This document shows positions 1 to 9,721 of a stretch of 64,000 nucleotides of DNA, one piece after another. Every line of letters starts with the position of its first letter. Position 1 is the first letter of the stretch. The stretch spans positions 1,054,001 through 1,118,000 of the forward strand of contig CM066295.1 of NCBI GenBank assembly GCA_033816765.1, given 5' to 3'. The notes under the pieces were generated by a model, which saw nothing but the letters and a program-made list of their open reading frames with translations, made no database searches and was not told the DNA's origin. This stretch comes from Nothopassalora personata. Taxonomy: Eukaryota > Ascomycota > Dothideomycetes > Mycosphaerellales > Mycosphaerellaceae. A program made the position numbers and the translations under genes.

Positions 1-1020
1 TAATGTGCTCGCTCTGCTCGTCTCTCCTAGGACATCGATGTGATGGCCGCCGTATCCACCTTCTGCGTTGGGCTGCACCATCAGCAAGTACAGCTTACCG
101 TAATCATCGGCCAATATGTATCTCTGATCATCCAACGCACACCATGCTACGAAGACGGTCGCTTCGTCTAGGGGTTCTGTGCTTTGTACGGAGGTCTGCC
201 ACTCTTCGACTTCGACGTATGAGATGCTCGTTTCCCCCACGACGAGAAGGCCATGCATCGGAGGAGGGAGTGGGATGAGTATGCCTGCCCCAAGCTCTAG
301 AGGGTCTTCCACATCACGAACCTTTTCCAGCTCTGCCGTGGCTGGTTCATCGCCGGGTCTCAGAGAGGGACTGTATTCCAACTCGCGGATCTTTAGTCTG
401 ACCTTGTTTGTGCTGTCCTCGTGCAGTATTGCGAATAATGGGTCTACTACTTTCGTTCCCGGTTGTCGTCTGTGTACAAAGCAGCTGCTTCTTACGAAAA
501 GCTCGGGTATCCTCACTGGAATTGGTTCCTGTAGCTCGCCGATCTCATTGTCTGCGGCCTTCCTCTTGCCCTTGCCAGCGTGGGCGATGGGTAGGACATT
601 GACGACGCCTTCGTAGCACTCAATGGTCATGAAGCGTGATGTCGGGTCAATGTGGACTCTGTCTCCGGTCTGGCTATCTCTTGCCGCCTTCTCAGCTATG
701 TCGACGTATGCCTTCTCTGTCTTGAGGTCGTTTGTGTCCGCATTCCAGCTGATCGTGAAGTAGTGATATCGGTCTGTGCCCACGAACAGGTGATCGGATT
801 GGCTCGTCGCAGGCCGCAGTTTGTGAAGCAGGGTCACTTTGCCGTACAACGCCTTCGTATGTCGATGGACCAGTGTGGGATCTGTAGCGCTTGCTGCACT
901 CCATACTTCGATTCGGTTGGCTTTGGCTACGATTAGATCTTCAGAGTCCGGTGCCAGGAACGAGAGCTTTAGAGCGTGGCGTACGCTGCTGGGCCGGTGT
1001 ATTGGGGCGAGGTAGGCCAT
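1..1020 (-). CDS. ddb1: DDB1-like UV-damaged DNA-binding / CUL4 adaptor protein, N-terminal part (runs off window)
   Basis: The minus strand is open from an ATG at 1020 to base 1 with no stop or intron, giving 340 residues of a protein truncated by the window edge. It starts MAYLAPIHRPSSVRHAL and follows the human DDB1 beta-propeller A order: an IVAKANRIEVW-like first blade, LYGKVTLLHKLRP, a IDPTSRFMTIECYEG blade, then ILADDYGKLYLLMV and LGETSRASTL, which matches the LLGETSIAECL segment of DDB1. DDB1 is the adaptor of CUL4 ubiquitin ligases in nucleotide excision repair and replication control in the nucleus. A CPSF-A relative is possible, but the GETS segment and length to it favour DDB1. 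It shares a 328-bp upstream region with the divergent Pol III gene. Confidence 0.85.
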   Translation of the reverse strand, partial: MAYLAPIHRPSSVRHALKLSFLAPDSEDLIVAKANRIEVWSAASATDPTLVHRHTKALYGKVTLLHKLRPATSQSDHLFVGTDRYHYFTISWNADTNDLKTEKAYVDIAEKAARDSQTGDRVHIDPTSRFMTIECYEGVVNVLPIAHAGKGKRKAADNEIGELQEPIPVRIPELFVRSSCFVHRRQPGTKVVDPLFAILHEDSTNKVRLKIRELEYSPSLRPGDEPATAELEKVRDVEDPLELGAGILIPLPPPMHGLLVVGETSISYVEVEEWQTSVQSTEPLDEATVFVAWCALDDQRYILADDYGKLYLLMVQPNAEGGYGGHHIDVLGETSRASTL

Positions 1021-1348
1021 GGTGGTTCGGTGTTAGGGCTGGCGAGAAGGAAGTGGTTGAAGTGAATTGAGATCGGGTTGCATGTGCAGGTCGCTCTCTC
1101 TCTCTCGGGAGTGAGCGACGTCCAGTGTATGTGTGAAGTTGAGTGATGTCTCATCTCATCACACTGCTGCTGTGAGCTACAGTACAGCTAGCCGATGACG
1201 AAGTGGAAACGCACGCGCTTCCGTCGCGTCTCTCTAGTCTTATCTCGTTTGCCTCGGTCCATCTCAATTTCTGCCCGCGTAAAAGTAAATGTGACTGACC
1301 AGCCTGCAAACACAGTCACCACCGCTGTTCGATCTCAATCTGATCAGC
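1021..1348. promoter_or_regulatory. Bidirectional promoter between DDB1-like and Rpc37 genes
   Basis: The start codons of the two divergent genes are 328 bp apart. The interval has pyrimidine-rich runs (CTCTCTCTCTC near 1090-1105; TCTCTAGTCTTATCTC near 1230) typical of fungal core promoters. No clear TATA box was seen. Regulatory role is inferred from position only. Confidence 0.5.
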
Positions 1349-2418
1349 ATGGCGCGTAAGTCGCCCATACCATTGCTCAGTCTCGCTGCAGAGCCTCCAT
1401 TGCTCCCTCACTAACTCCATCCACAGCTGTCAAGGCAGAAGACGACCCGGTGGTGGCCGAGTACCATGTCTTCCTCACTCCTCCCAGCGACGAACACATC
1501 TACCTGCTGCAATACCCCAACCGAGTGCGAAGTCGACCGTACAACAGCAAATTCGGCGCGACGCCTCATGCAATGCGCATCAAGCCCGACAGCGGCTTCC
1601 TCGAGATGGACATTAAGCTCAGCACCGAGGACAACTTCAACAAATACATGGGTCTGAAGTGGGGAGACGCCGACCGAGCAGCACGCGAACTGCACAATGC
1701 CTCAGGCACGTATGGCCTGGCTGCTGGACTGGCTCCAGCGAAGCCGCGGGGACGAAATCAGGGAAGAGAAAAGGGCGACCGCGAGCTGCAACTCGAGAAT
1801 GACTTGCGCGCGTTCAGAGAAGCCGAGCGCGACGACAAAGTGCACGCGATGCAAACACTTGGTGGGCAGCTGATCCGCCATGACACTGAAGCAGAACATG
1901 GCAAGCCACGTTACTTCGTGGGAGCCTTCCAAGGCGACCACCTGTTTCTGACCAAAGTCGACGCCACAGCCCAACTACGACCCAACTTCCACCACCTCGA
2001 CGCTGAGGAGGAAAGAGCGCGCATAGCAGTCTCCCGCGCGCAAGCAGAAGCAGCAGGCCCGCAGCCGCAAGCTCCAGGCAAAGCCGTGAAGACGCCGAAC
2101 GAGTCGGATGTGGACAAGACTACAGTCGAGTACAAGCTTACGCAGGGCCTGAAGAAGGCTCGTGAGGAAGGGTGGATCAAGATGAACTATATCGATGACG
2201 AAGACCAGATCGCATACGAGGCTTTCGATGTCAACCTGAAGGTCAAGAACACGGCAGAAGTGCCAGTGCTGAAGAGCGAGCTGGACAACGATGCCTTCTT
2301 GGATGCCGTTGGTCCTCAGAAACATGGCAGTCCCACGCGGAGGAGGAAGCGGCAGCCGAAGAAGGACACAACGGATGTTGAAGATGAGCTCATGGAGGAC
2401 GCTGCAGCTGGAGTGTGA
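1349..2418 (+). CDS. RPC37: DNA-directed RNA polymerase III subunit Rpc37/RPC5 (Sin family)
   Basis: Join 1349..1355, 1427..2418 (333 codons including stop, 332 aa). The 7-nt first exon ATGGCGC is followed by a GTAAGT donor; the 71-nt intron has CTAAC near its CCACAG acceptor. Splicing gives MAPVKAEDDPVVAEYHVFLT, matching the family's DPVVAEYxVFL opening. Further family signatures are YLLQYPNRVRSRPYN, AMRIKPDSGFLEMDI and the second half beginning RHFVGAF-like (RYFVGAFQGDHLFLTKVDA). In yeast, Rpc37 pairs with Rpc53 in a TFIIF-like module needed for Pol III termination and reinitiation. The C-terminus (about 290-330) is a low-complexity basic then acidic tail. Length fits the fungal form rather than the long animal RPC5. 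Confidence 0.85.
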
Positions 2419-5196
2419 AGACAGATTCGTGAGCCGGAACCACGCACAACGACACGACACCCACCCACGGGCTTCGACACGTCGTGCGACGAGGAAGAGA
2501 ACGGAATTCGATAGTATCCTCTTGGCTTGAACCGTGTTACCTTGGTTCGTGGTATCCTTGGCACAGCAATGCCTCACCGTCGGCCTCCGCACATCGTCAT
2601 CTCACCTCCGAGGATCATGAATGTCAGCACCCCTGCCTGAAGAACCCATAATTCTTCGACAGCAAGACGCAAGTCGGATGCCAACGCTCCAGCCCAAAAC
2701 TCGGCACGTCTTGGCACTGGGTCCAGAACTGCAGGAGAAGGAACACCTTGCCTGCAACCGATCCTCGCCTCCAATCATCGGCTTTCATGCCTAGTCAGAC
2801 ACCATCAAACATCCTAGCCACGACCCGTCTGTCGTTCGTACCACGAAACACGCCAGATACTATCCGGCAGGCAAGCTTGTCCTTAACAGGCAGTCTTACA
2901 TGCCAGATACATGCCAAGTCTAATATCGTCTCAAGCTAAAAGCAACCTACTTTGGAGTGCTTAGGAACAACGACTAGGTTGCGAAGGGGGCCTCAAAAAG
3001 CATGGGGTACGAGGTTTTGTAATTTTATTGTAAATGCACGATCTGTTTGGCTATTTAGCTGCAACGTTGATGCCTTTCAGTAAGAAGAGGCTGCCTGCCG
3101 GATAGATCCAGTTGCCTGCCGGTTAGTATCTGCCAAAAAACACGACCTCTCGGCCTCCGACTACACAGCTCGAGACTTTCAATCACTCGTGTAGCTGCAG
3201 ATACGGAACTACATGCATCGGAGCCATGTGCCACTTGCAGAGCTCTTTTCGAGGCGCGAGCTCAACCAAGCTGCATGGCCGTCTCCCGCAGGACTTTGCA
3301 GCCAAGAAATAAGACCCTTGGCAAGCGTGACGCCAGACCAGGACCGCTGGCACCTATGAGGTACAGCCACAACACAACAACACACTTACCTACCGTGGCT
3401 ACTGTACCTTTGGCACGTCTGCGGATGTGCGTCACAGGTCGCACACCGCTGCTGATGCTGCGCTTGTATAAGCTTAAGTTCACCTTGCCGTTTCCGCATC
3501 ATGCCGAGCAATGGCTTGTCTGCTGCACAGATGATCGTGTGACGCATGCCTGTAGTAGTATCCTAGATGTCATTCTCTTGTACGTAAAGCACAAGCATCC
3601 CTCCCCATCTCCTCTGACTTCTGCCACCGAAAGTTCAAAGGGTTCACGTACTGTGTGACGAATCGAAACACGTCAACGAGCCTAAGGTGCATGACAACTT
3701 GGCACCGAACTTGCTTTGGCTTTGAATGCTGAAGGGGCATACCTTGTCGCCACGGACCGCCAAACACGTACTTCAAGGAACGCGGCCCCAACGTTACTGG
3801 ACGCGAGCGACTTGTGGTCTTGGGCCCTTTCGTCAGCAGGCAGCATTGTTTGTGCAGGATATAAGGGAGCACGATCGACGAGGACGAAAGCTGGGGAATC
3901 GAAAAAGACTGGAAAGGATACGCTGCCGAGTACAATGCTACCTCTTATCCCGATCGTGGTGGTGGCGTACGCGGCGCTGTATATTCTGACGTGAGGGGGA
4001 AGTGGATGTGGAAAGCGGCACGGGATGATGGGAAGACGAAAGTGGGCAAAGAAGTGAATGAATCCATGGCCGCTACGTACGAACAAGTTGATGAGCTCCC
4101 CAACGTCCCAGGTCAGGGCCCAGAACAACTTCACGATATCGACTGGACGGCTGCATGAGCTACAACGCCTCTGGATCGCCGCAGCTGCAGTCTCCATGCC
4201 CAACTTCCCAGCCACAAGATGAGGAGTCTAGACAACGCCCAGATCATCAAGCAATCTAATCATGCCGACGTACTCTCTCAATGTAAGGCCAGATATCACT
4301 TCGGCCGGTCTCGACCACAGCCCAAGGTGAGATCCATATTCAATCTCCAGGCATCATAGCCATCCGCGAAGAGGGTCGACCAAACACGGGGGACGGCAAT
4401 CTTGACTACAATTACGAGTTGAGTTCGAAGATCCTACAAGCCTGGCTGTTCTGAGGATACAAGGGACTGTCTCGAAACGCTGTGGCCTGATTGTTTTGTG
4501 ATTGGGTCGTTCCGGTCAGCCAGGCCGCATCCCATGTCTATTGGCAAGGACGAAGAACAAGTAGATCAGCGACTGTCAGGTTGGAAGCGGTGTGGTCGGA
4601 CGCCAACGTCTGTCGGGCTGGGAGTGATCTCCCGGAAGTACATCGTTCCTGGATGACTTGAGGTCATCTTACCGGAGGAGAAACAGTCATGGGAAAGGTC
4701 GCGTAGCGCTAAGGAGGACTGGAGCCCGTAGTGGAACGGGGCGAAGCCTTGTTTGGAGGTATCGGAGTCGTGACCGGGCCGTAGAAGGTCTGCGCCTTTA
4801 GGTCCTGAGTCTTGACACATTTGCCTTTACTTCCTATTCCGCCGCTACTCACAGCACGTACAACAGCCAGTACGTACACTACCCAATACCATCTCCACCC
4901 TCCCAGCCTTGGAAGCAAAACTCTCCTCTCTCCTAGTTCTCATCCCAACAATTGGCTTCACGCTCGGTTACAGACAAGATCGCGATCAACAAGACTTAGA
5001 AGAGGGAACATATGCCATGCTCCCTGCCGCGCCGTCCGCCACTTTCTTCGCCATTTCGCATCGCCGACATCAGATTTGGAGGGAAAAGTACGTTGTATTG
5101 AGTTCAGATTGGTGGCGCTAAGACTCGAAGACTGTGAGGACTGAATGCTAATAAATGGTGCGGCATGATGTGGTACTTAGTAGACCAGGGTGAGTT
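2419..5196. other. Gene-poor stretch, no confident gene
   Basis: I find no recognisable protein in about 2.8 kb. Around 3940-4158 (+) there is a short ATG frame with a hydrophobic run (MLPLIPIVVVAYAALYI). It ends at TGA 3992-3994, while another frame continues as a charged, protein-like tail (KWMWKAARDDGK ... DIDWTAA, stop near 4158). This could be a small membrane protein split by an indel or an unseen intron. A minus-strand frame over 3682-4197 has no family features. The rest looks non-coding. Confidence 0.4.
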
Positions 5197-5433
5197 CTAC
5201 TCGCAAGCAAGCAAGGGGAGGAAAGAAGTGGATGTGAGTTCGATTGAGAAGGGGTTGAGTCTGGAATGGGACGACTGTGGTAGAACGTCATACCATTCGA
5301 CCTTGTTTTCGAAGGATTCCCATATTCCAGTCCGCCGATACTTCGATTCAAGCTCAACGATGCGACAATATGCCCGTCTTAATGAGTGAGCCAGTGCTCC
5401 GTTGATCGGGCCCTTATCCTGATTCTGCGCCAT
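5197..5433 (-). CDS. Small hypothetical protein (78 aa), uncertain
   Basis: An ATG frame (MAQNQDKGPINGALAHSL...) with even, charged composition, including RRAYCRIVELESKYRR and GIWESFENKVEWYD, ends at a TAG at 5197. It could equally be an exon or a remnant of a larger gene, because the region downstream on this strand has no continuation that I recognise. No signal peptide, membrane segment or known motif. Kept only because its composition is more protein-like than neighbouring frames. Confidence 0.25.
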   Translation of the reverse strand: MAQNQDKGPINGALAHSLRRAYCRIVELESKYRRTGIWESFENKVEWYDVLPQSSHSRLNPFSIELTSTSFLPLLACE

Positions 5434-5721
5434 GTTGTCCTGCTATTTGAGCGCGTTTGTAGCCGATGAGGGATCTTTTTGAGGCTTCGACCTGCTTCTA
5501 GATCTTTTCCATTTCCGCAGTCCTGCTCACACTCTCAGAGTCAGCATTTTTCGCCACCACAGCCGGCCTTGTGGGGTGCATCAAGCGTCTCAATCTCCAG
5601 CTCGTTCATGCACTTGCACGCACACTTGTGCAGATGTATCCACGCTCTGGGCATACCTGGTCGCAGAGCTGCGCCATCATTTTCGCCTTTTCGAGCTGGG
5701 AGTGTGGGAGTGAAAGACCTC

Positions 5722-6222
5722 TCATTCCCTTGATCTGCCAGTCTGCTGGAAAGCGACAGGCATCCGGTTGCCGGGTCCGGAAATCTTGATCTGTCGAATG
5801 ACTGCTCGAGCTTGTGGTCCTATGGCTTTGACCCAGCGCAGGAGATCTCGATCGCAGAATGTGACAACACCGTTGCATAATTTCATGGCGATGGCCTCTT
5901 GGCGGGTCTGTCGGCACACTCGCATGGGAACGGGCGGCTTCGTTATAACTCCGGTGAAGATGTCTCGGGCCAAGCAGCAGCCGACTATGCAGTACTCGTA
6001 GATTCTGTTGCGAAGCTCCGCTAGCAGTCGAAGGAGTCTCGAGTTGGTCTTATTGTGTAGCATCGCGTTTGATACGCCGGGCGTGCTGGTATATTTGATG
6101 TTATTGGTTGAAGATTTTCGGCCAGTCTGGTTGCTGGTGGTAACCATGTTGATGGTATGGTGATACTGGGCCGTAGTCGCCTTTGAGGTCTGTCGATTTG
6201 CGATGACTGAGTCATTTGCCAT
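5722..6222 (-). CDS. 2EXR / F-box-like domain hypothetical protein
   Basis: An ATG at 6222 opens a 166-residue frame. Residues about 60-80 (NSRLLRLLAELRNRIYEYC) fit the L-x-x-LPAELRNxIYE signature of the very common fungal 2EXR/F-box-like family, here with the usual proline missing (LLAELRN). The following VCRQTRQEA is the second standard block of this family (R.CRQIR.EA). Function is unknown; such proteins are widespread orphans in Pezizomycotina. The 3' end is uncertain: a second frame downstream on the same strand (about 5560-5660) reads WIHLHKCACKCMNELEIE, so an unrecognised intron may extend the gene to about 5560. It lies 123 bp downstream of the WRAP53-like gene on the same strand. Confidence 0.6.
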   Translation of the reverse strand: MANDSVIANRQTSKATTAQYHHTINMVTTSNQTGRKSSTNNIKYTSTPGVSNAMLHNKTNSRLLRLLAELRNRIYEYCIVGCCLARDIFTGVITKPPVPMRVCRQTRQEAIAMKLCNGVVTFCDRDLLRWVKAIGPQARAVIRQIKISGPGNRMPVAFQQTGRSRE

Positions 6223-6345
6223 TGATCTCTAGTAAAAGTGAAGTGACAGCAGCAATCTAATCTGCCGGAAGTGCGGTGTGGGTGCTCCCGCTCAGCTCGC
6301 CGTCCCTTGAGCCACACCTGAACTTCACTTGTCGTCCTGTTCGAC

Positions 6346-7548
6346 CTATAGCGTCCAGATTCGAAGCGTGTTGTCAAGCGGGTCATCGTCAGAGTCGCCT
6401 TCCTCCTCGCTGTCATCAAACGACTGTGCAAGTCGTTCACCCGAACAAGTCGCCAGCACAGCACCAGAAGGATGCCACACCGCACTTGATACAGCCGCAT
6501 GATGCATGTCCAATTCCACGTCCGGGCTCTGAGCTCCTCCCTTCGAGCCAGGCTTATTCCACATCCTCACCATTCCGTCCGTTCCTCCACCCCACACCTC
6601 AAAGCCAGCAGCATTCGGCACAACATCAATACCAAGCACTTGCGGTGTCTCCGCCTTCCTACCCACCAGACTCGCAACTCTTTGCTGGGTATTGCGAAGA
6701 TCGAAGACCTGCACAACATCGCTCTGCCTCTCGGCCAGAAGCAAGTACCGTCCATCAGGACTCCACTTCAAACCAGTGATACCACTTCCACCTCGACCTT
6801 CAAGCTCAAATACGGTCGAGCATTCGCCAAGCCCGTCGTCGTCAAACAGCGCAATTTCTCGTTCGTTCGTGCCAACAGCTAGCGTTCCTTCACTGCTGAT
6901 GCTCATAGCCGAGACAATGCCCTTTCGCTGAAGTTGCCACGTGCTGAGGTGCTGGACCTGACCTTTCCCAGGTCGAAGTTTCTGCGTATTAAGTGGGCCC
7001 TCGCCAGTCCTGGTACAGTCGAATGTAGCAAGAATGTTGATGCTGCCTGCGATGAAATGCCTGCCGTTTCTGGTGAATGCTAAGCTTCGCGGAGGTAAGT
7101 GCTCTTCTGTGTTCGCGTTGATGAAGGGATATGTTCCGTGGACGGTGTCGTAGTGGAGAGCGTTGCGTAGAGTGATGGGTACGTCTGCACTACCTGACAG
7201 TACTAGGGTGGTTGATGTGTCCTGGAGGGAGAAGTATGGGTAGAGAGCATGGCTTTGAATATTGCTGCCGGACCGATAGGTGGCGTACGCTGTGAGATGT
7301 GTCGGCTCTTCTCGTTCTTTTAGCAGGTCTATTGGCAGGACGAACGTTCTTAGGCAATGGTCTTCATTGTGGGTCACTACTGTGGTGCCATCGTTGCTGA
7401 AGATGGCGTTGCGGAAGAGATTGGACCTCCCGCTTCCCGTGGTATGGTAGAATGTGTCTCCTGTTGAGCCGACACACTTTGGAGTGGGAATCTTTTGACC
7501 TTGGTGGAGATCAGGAATCATATTGTTGTCGTCGGAAATAGCACACAT
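6346..7548 (-). CDS. WRAP53/TCAB1-like WD40 repeat protein (Swt21-like)
   Basis: The frame from the first in-frame ATG (7548) encodes about 400 aa; it is also open upstream to about 7620 without an ATG, so a short 5' exon cannot be excluded. Signatures: LFRNAIFSNDGTTVVTHNED followed by LRTFVLP, the first blade of WRAP53 family proteins; LKWSPDGRYLLLAERQSDVV with VFDLRN; VWGGGTDGMVRMWNKPG; and a final blade AVWHPSGAVLATCSG plus LRIWTL at the C-terminus. In animals WRAP53 binds CAB-box RNAs and directs telomerase and scaRNAs; yeast Swt21 is linked to splicing. An acidic insertion (DDSEEEGDSDDD) precedes the last strand. It is divergent from HSP10, with 185 bp between start codons. Confidence 0.75.
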   Translation of the reverse strand: MCAISDDNNMIPDLHQGQKIPTPKCVGSTGDTFYHTTGSGRSNLFRNAIFSNDGTTVVTHNEDHCLRTFVLPIDLLKEREEPTHLTAYATYRSGSNIQSHALYPYFSLQDTSTTLVLSGSADVPITLRNALHYDTVHGTYPFINANTEEHLPPRSLAFTRNGRHFIAGSINILATFDCTRTGEGPLNTQKLRPGKGQVQHLSTWQLQRKGIVSAMSISSEGTLAVGTNEREIALFDDDGLGECSTVFELEGRGGSGITGLKWSPDGRYLLLAERQSDVVQVFDLRNTQQRVASLVGRKAETPQVLGIDVVPNAAGFEVWGGGTDGMVRMWNKPGSKGGAQSPDVELDMHHAAVSSAVWHPSGAVLATCSGERLAQSFDDSEEEGDSDDDPLDNTLRIWTL

Positions 7549-7733
7549 ATTGCCAATGTCGGCAAGTTGCCCCGAAGCCGAGATCGTGGCCCATGCTCCC
7601 TGCAAGATGTTCTGGAGAATTCTATAGCCAGCAGAACACCATCATTTCTGTTATACCACCTTCACTACACTCAAGACAACCCCGAAACCCATCTCATCGC
7701 CTTCCGCACAGTCAAAAATCCCCGTCCGTCACA

Positions 7734-8228
7734 ATGGTATGATGCATTACCGATGATACACCCCCGCACAGCTAATCTCGTGATTCACAGTCTACCGCCA
7801 TCAAGTCCATCAAGGCCCTTGCGCCCCTCCTCGACCGAGTCCTCGTCCAGCGCGCAAAGGCCGAGGCAAAGACCGCCGGTGGAATCTTCCTCCCCGAGAC
7901 GGCAGTGAAGGAGTTGAACGAGGCCAAGGTGCTGGCAGTGGGACCCGGTGCTCTGGACAAGGACGGCAAGAGGATACCCATGGGTGTGTCGACCGGCGAC
8001 AGAGTGCTTATTCCACAAGTATGTCATGCTGAAAGACTTACAATGGGTGGTGCAAGGACATGCTGACAGAGTACGACAACAGTTCGGCGGCAGCCCGATC
8101 AAGGTCGGCGAGGAGGAGTATTCCATTTTCCGGGATCACGAGTACGTTTGCAATACACAACAGTCAGGTCTGATGGCATCGGGTAAAGCTAACGGTGGTT
8201 TAGCATCCTCGCGAAGATCAACGAATAG
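7734..8228 (+). CDS. hsp10: 10 kDa mitochondrial chaperonin HSP10 (GroES)
   Basis: Join 7734..7736, 7791..8018, 8083..8141, 8204..8228; 104 aa. The first exon is only the ATG, followed directly by GTATGA. The protein reads STAIKSIKALAPLLDRVLVQ, KTAGGIFLPETAVKELNEAKVLAVGPG, then DRVLIPQ, FGGSPIKVGEEEYSIFRDHD and ILAKINE. This includes the GroES mobile loop (TAGGI) and the conserved G-D-x-V roof. All three introns (54, 64 and 62 nt) have GT..AG ends and restore phase exactly. It caps the HSP60 barrel in the mitochondrial matrix. The length is normal for the family. Confidence 0.95.
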
Positions 8229-8689
8229 ACACGGCCACAAAAATACCCGCAACGCGCAAACTCCAAAACTGTAAAATATGAATCGAGCGAGGACGGCGGC
8301 GCACATCGACTGCCAAACGAGAACGCTTGTATTGTATTTGCCGACTGTAGTTATCAACCTTGTGTGAATACATCTCTACTCTTCGCTGGGACACCGAAAA
8401 TCCACTTCCCGACTGCAAGTCTGCTAATTGACTCTGGAGGTTGGAAGCTCAATTGCTTACTTGCCGACTTGATATGGAATAAAAAGGTCTCACTTGGACA
8501 GATATGCCTTTTCGCTGGCAGGACCGAAACATCAGGAGACTGGACGTCAATGCGAGAACCTCAACAAAGACAATGCTCCGCTACGACCAAGATTCGTGTA
8601 CCCAGACCATTCACATAAGATGCTGTCCATCTCGCTGACCTCCTGTTGCTCTCCCCAAATCTTTCGCCACTGCGCTCGCCGCCGCCGCC
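8229..8689. other. Intergenic, nothing recognised
   Basis: Presumed 3' UTR and terminator of HSP10, then upstream DNA of the secreted-protein gene. No gene, RNA or repeat seen on either strand. Confidence 0.4.
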
Positions 8690-9590
8690 ATGGGCTTCAG
8701 CAAGATCGTCGTATTGAGCGCTCTGCTCTTGAATAGCCTCGCATGGGCTGCTCCCATCGAGGACAATGCCGTCGTACAATCAACTCGTAAGGTCTATCGA
8801 TCATCATTATAAGGATTTCGCAACGACCGACGCTTTTGCAGCGACACCATCATCTGGCTTCGACGCTGCGGCCTCTGCTCGGCCTACCAGCACAGCCATT
8901 ACACTCAATAGTGCTGCTCTCGATCCGATGCTCGCTTCGTGGTTCGAGCATGGACGGCGCGCTTTGTGCTATCCCCATGCACCTGCTGTCAACATGACCT
9001 TAACTTCCGCGCTCGCTGCTGCAAATACTCCGCTCCCAACCTCCGACTACCCTCTCACTAACGAGCCTTACTACGAAGAGCTCACAGCTCGTTATGAGGT
9101 CCTGCGCACCAAAGCCCACATCCTTGAATTGTAGTACTCTGAGTTCATCGACCACCTTCGCTATAACGACAAGAACAGCACAGCATTACACAAGGAGCTT
9201 AATCAGCGTCTCGAGCTCATGTGGTACTATTAGCGAAGCCTAAAGGACATCAGAGAGAGTGATGAGTGCACCGGCGAAGGGATCGTATTCACCTGCAGCC
9301 GTTGCGAACCTTCTGAGGCATCGATTCAATACCACGGGCAGATTGAGCGGCTTCAAGGTTTGATCGAGGAGCAGAGAAACCTCGTTGCTGAGGATGTTAT
9401 ACTCTGGACGCTGTGGTTGGAGACTGCTTGAGCACGCGGCTAAGCAGTTGAAGGAGTTGGATATCAGGTTAGAGGAGGCTTCGATGGAGTACGATGGCTC
9501 GGGGGGGGGGGGGGGGGGGGGGAAAGCTGTTGAAGTATGAGCGCTTCATCGATGAGGCATCGATAGACCATAGTATGTGATGGATTAAAG
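8690..9590 (+). pseudogene. Decayed secreted protein gene of unknown family
   Basis: Exon 1 (8690..8786) encodes a clean signal peptide (MGFSKIVVLSALLLNSLAWA). A 55-nt intron (8787..8841, GTAAGG..TTTTGCAG) joins in phase to exon 2, which reads on to a TAG at 9132-9134. The same frame then stays coding-like (YSEFIDHLRYNDKNSTALHK) to a second TAG at 9231-9233, and again (DECTGEGIVFTCSRCEPSEA) to a TGA at 9429-9431. Just before that, another frame takes over (RLLEHAAKQLKELD) and runs through a 22-G tract to a stop near 9588. Two nonsense codons plus a frameshift indicate a dead gene of about 300 codons, unless the first 125 residues work as a short secreted protein. I do not recognise the family. 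Confidence 0.6.
9501..9522 (+). repeat. 22-bp guanine homopolymer
   Basis: An uninterrupted run of 22 G lies inside the 3' part of the decayed secreted-protein gene, where it would encode polyglycine in the last open frame. Such tracts are slippage-prone, and their length in an assembly is unreliable. Confidence 0.9.
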
Positions 9591-9721
9591 GAAAGCAGGA
9601 AGGAGGGTCAATGTCGAGACAAGAGCTAAGCATGTAACCGCCAAGACTTTCGCTTACGTACACCACTTCCTCGCTTTGACCGGCCACAACACCTTCTCTC
9701 TCCTCCATCCAGCACTGAAGA

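Noticed and set aside
9501..9522. G tract as a real coding feature (polyglycine)
   Set aside because: It lies downstream of two stops and a frameshift, and homopolymer length in assemblies is unreliable; recorded only as a repeat.
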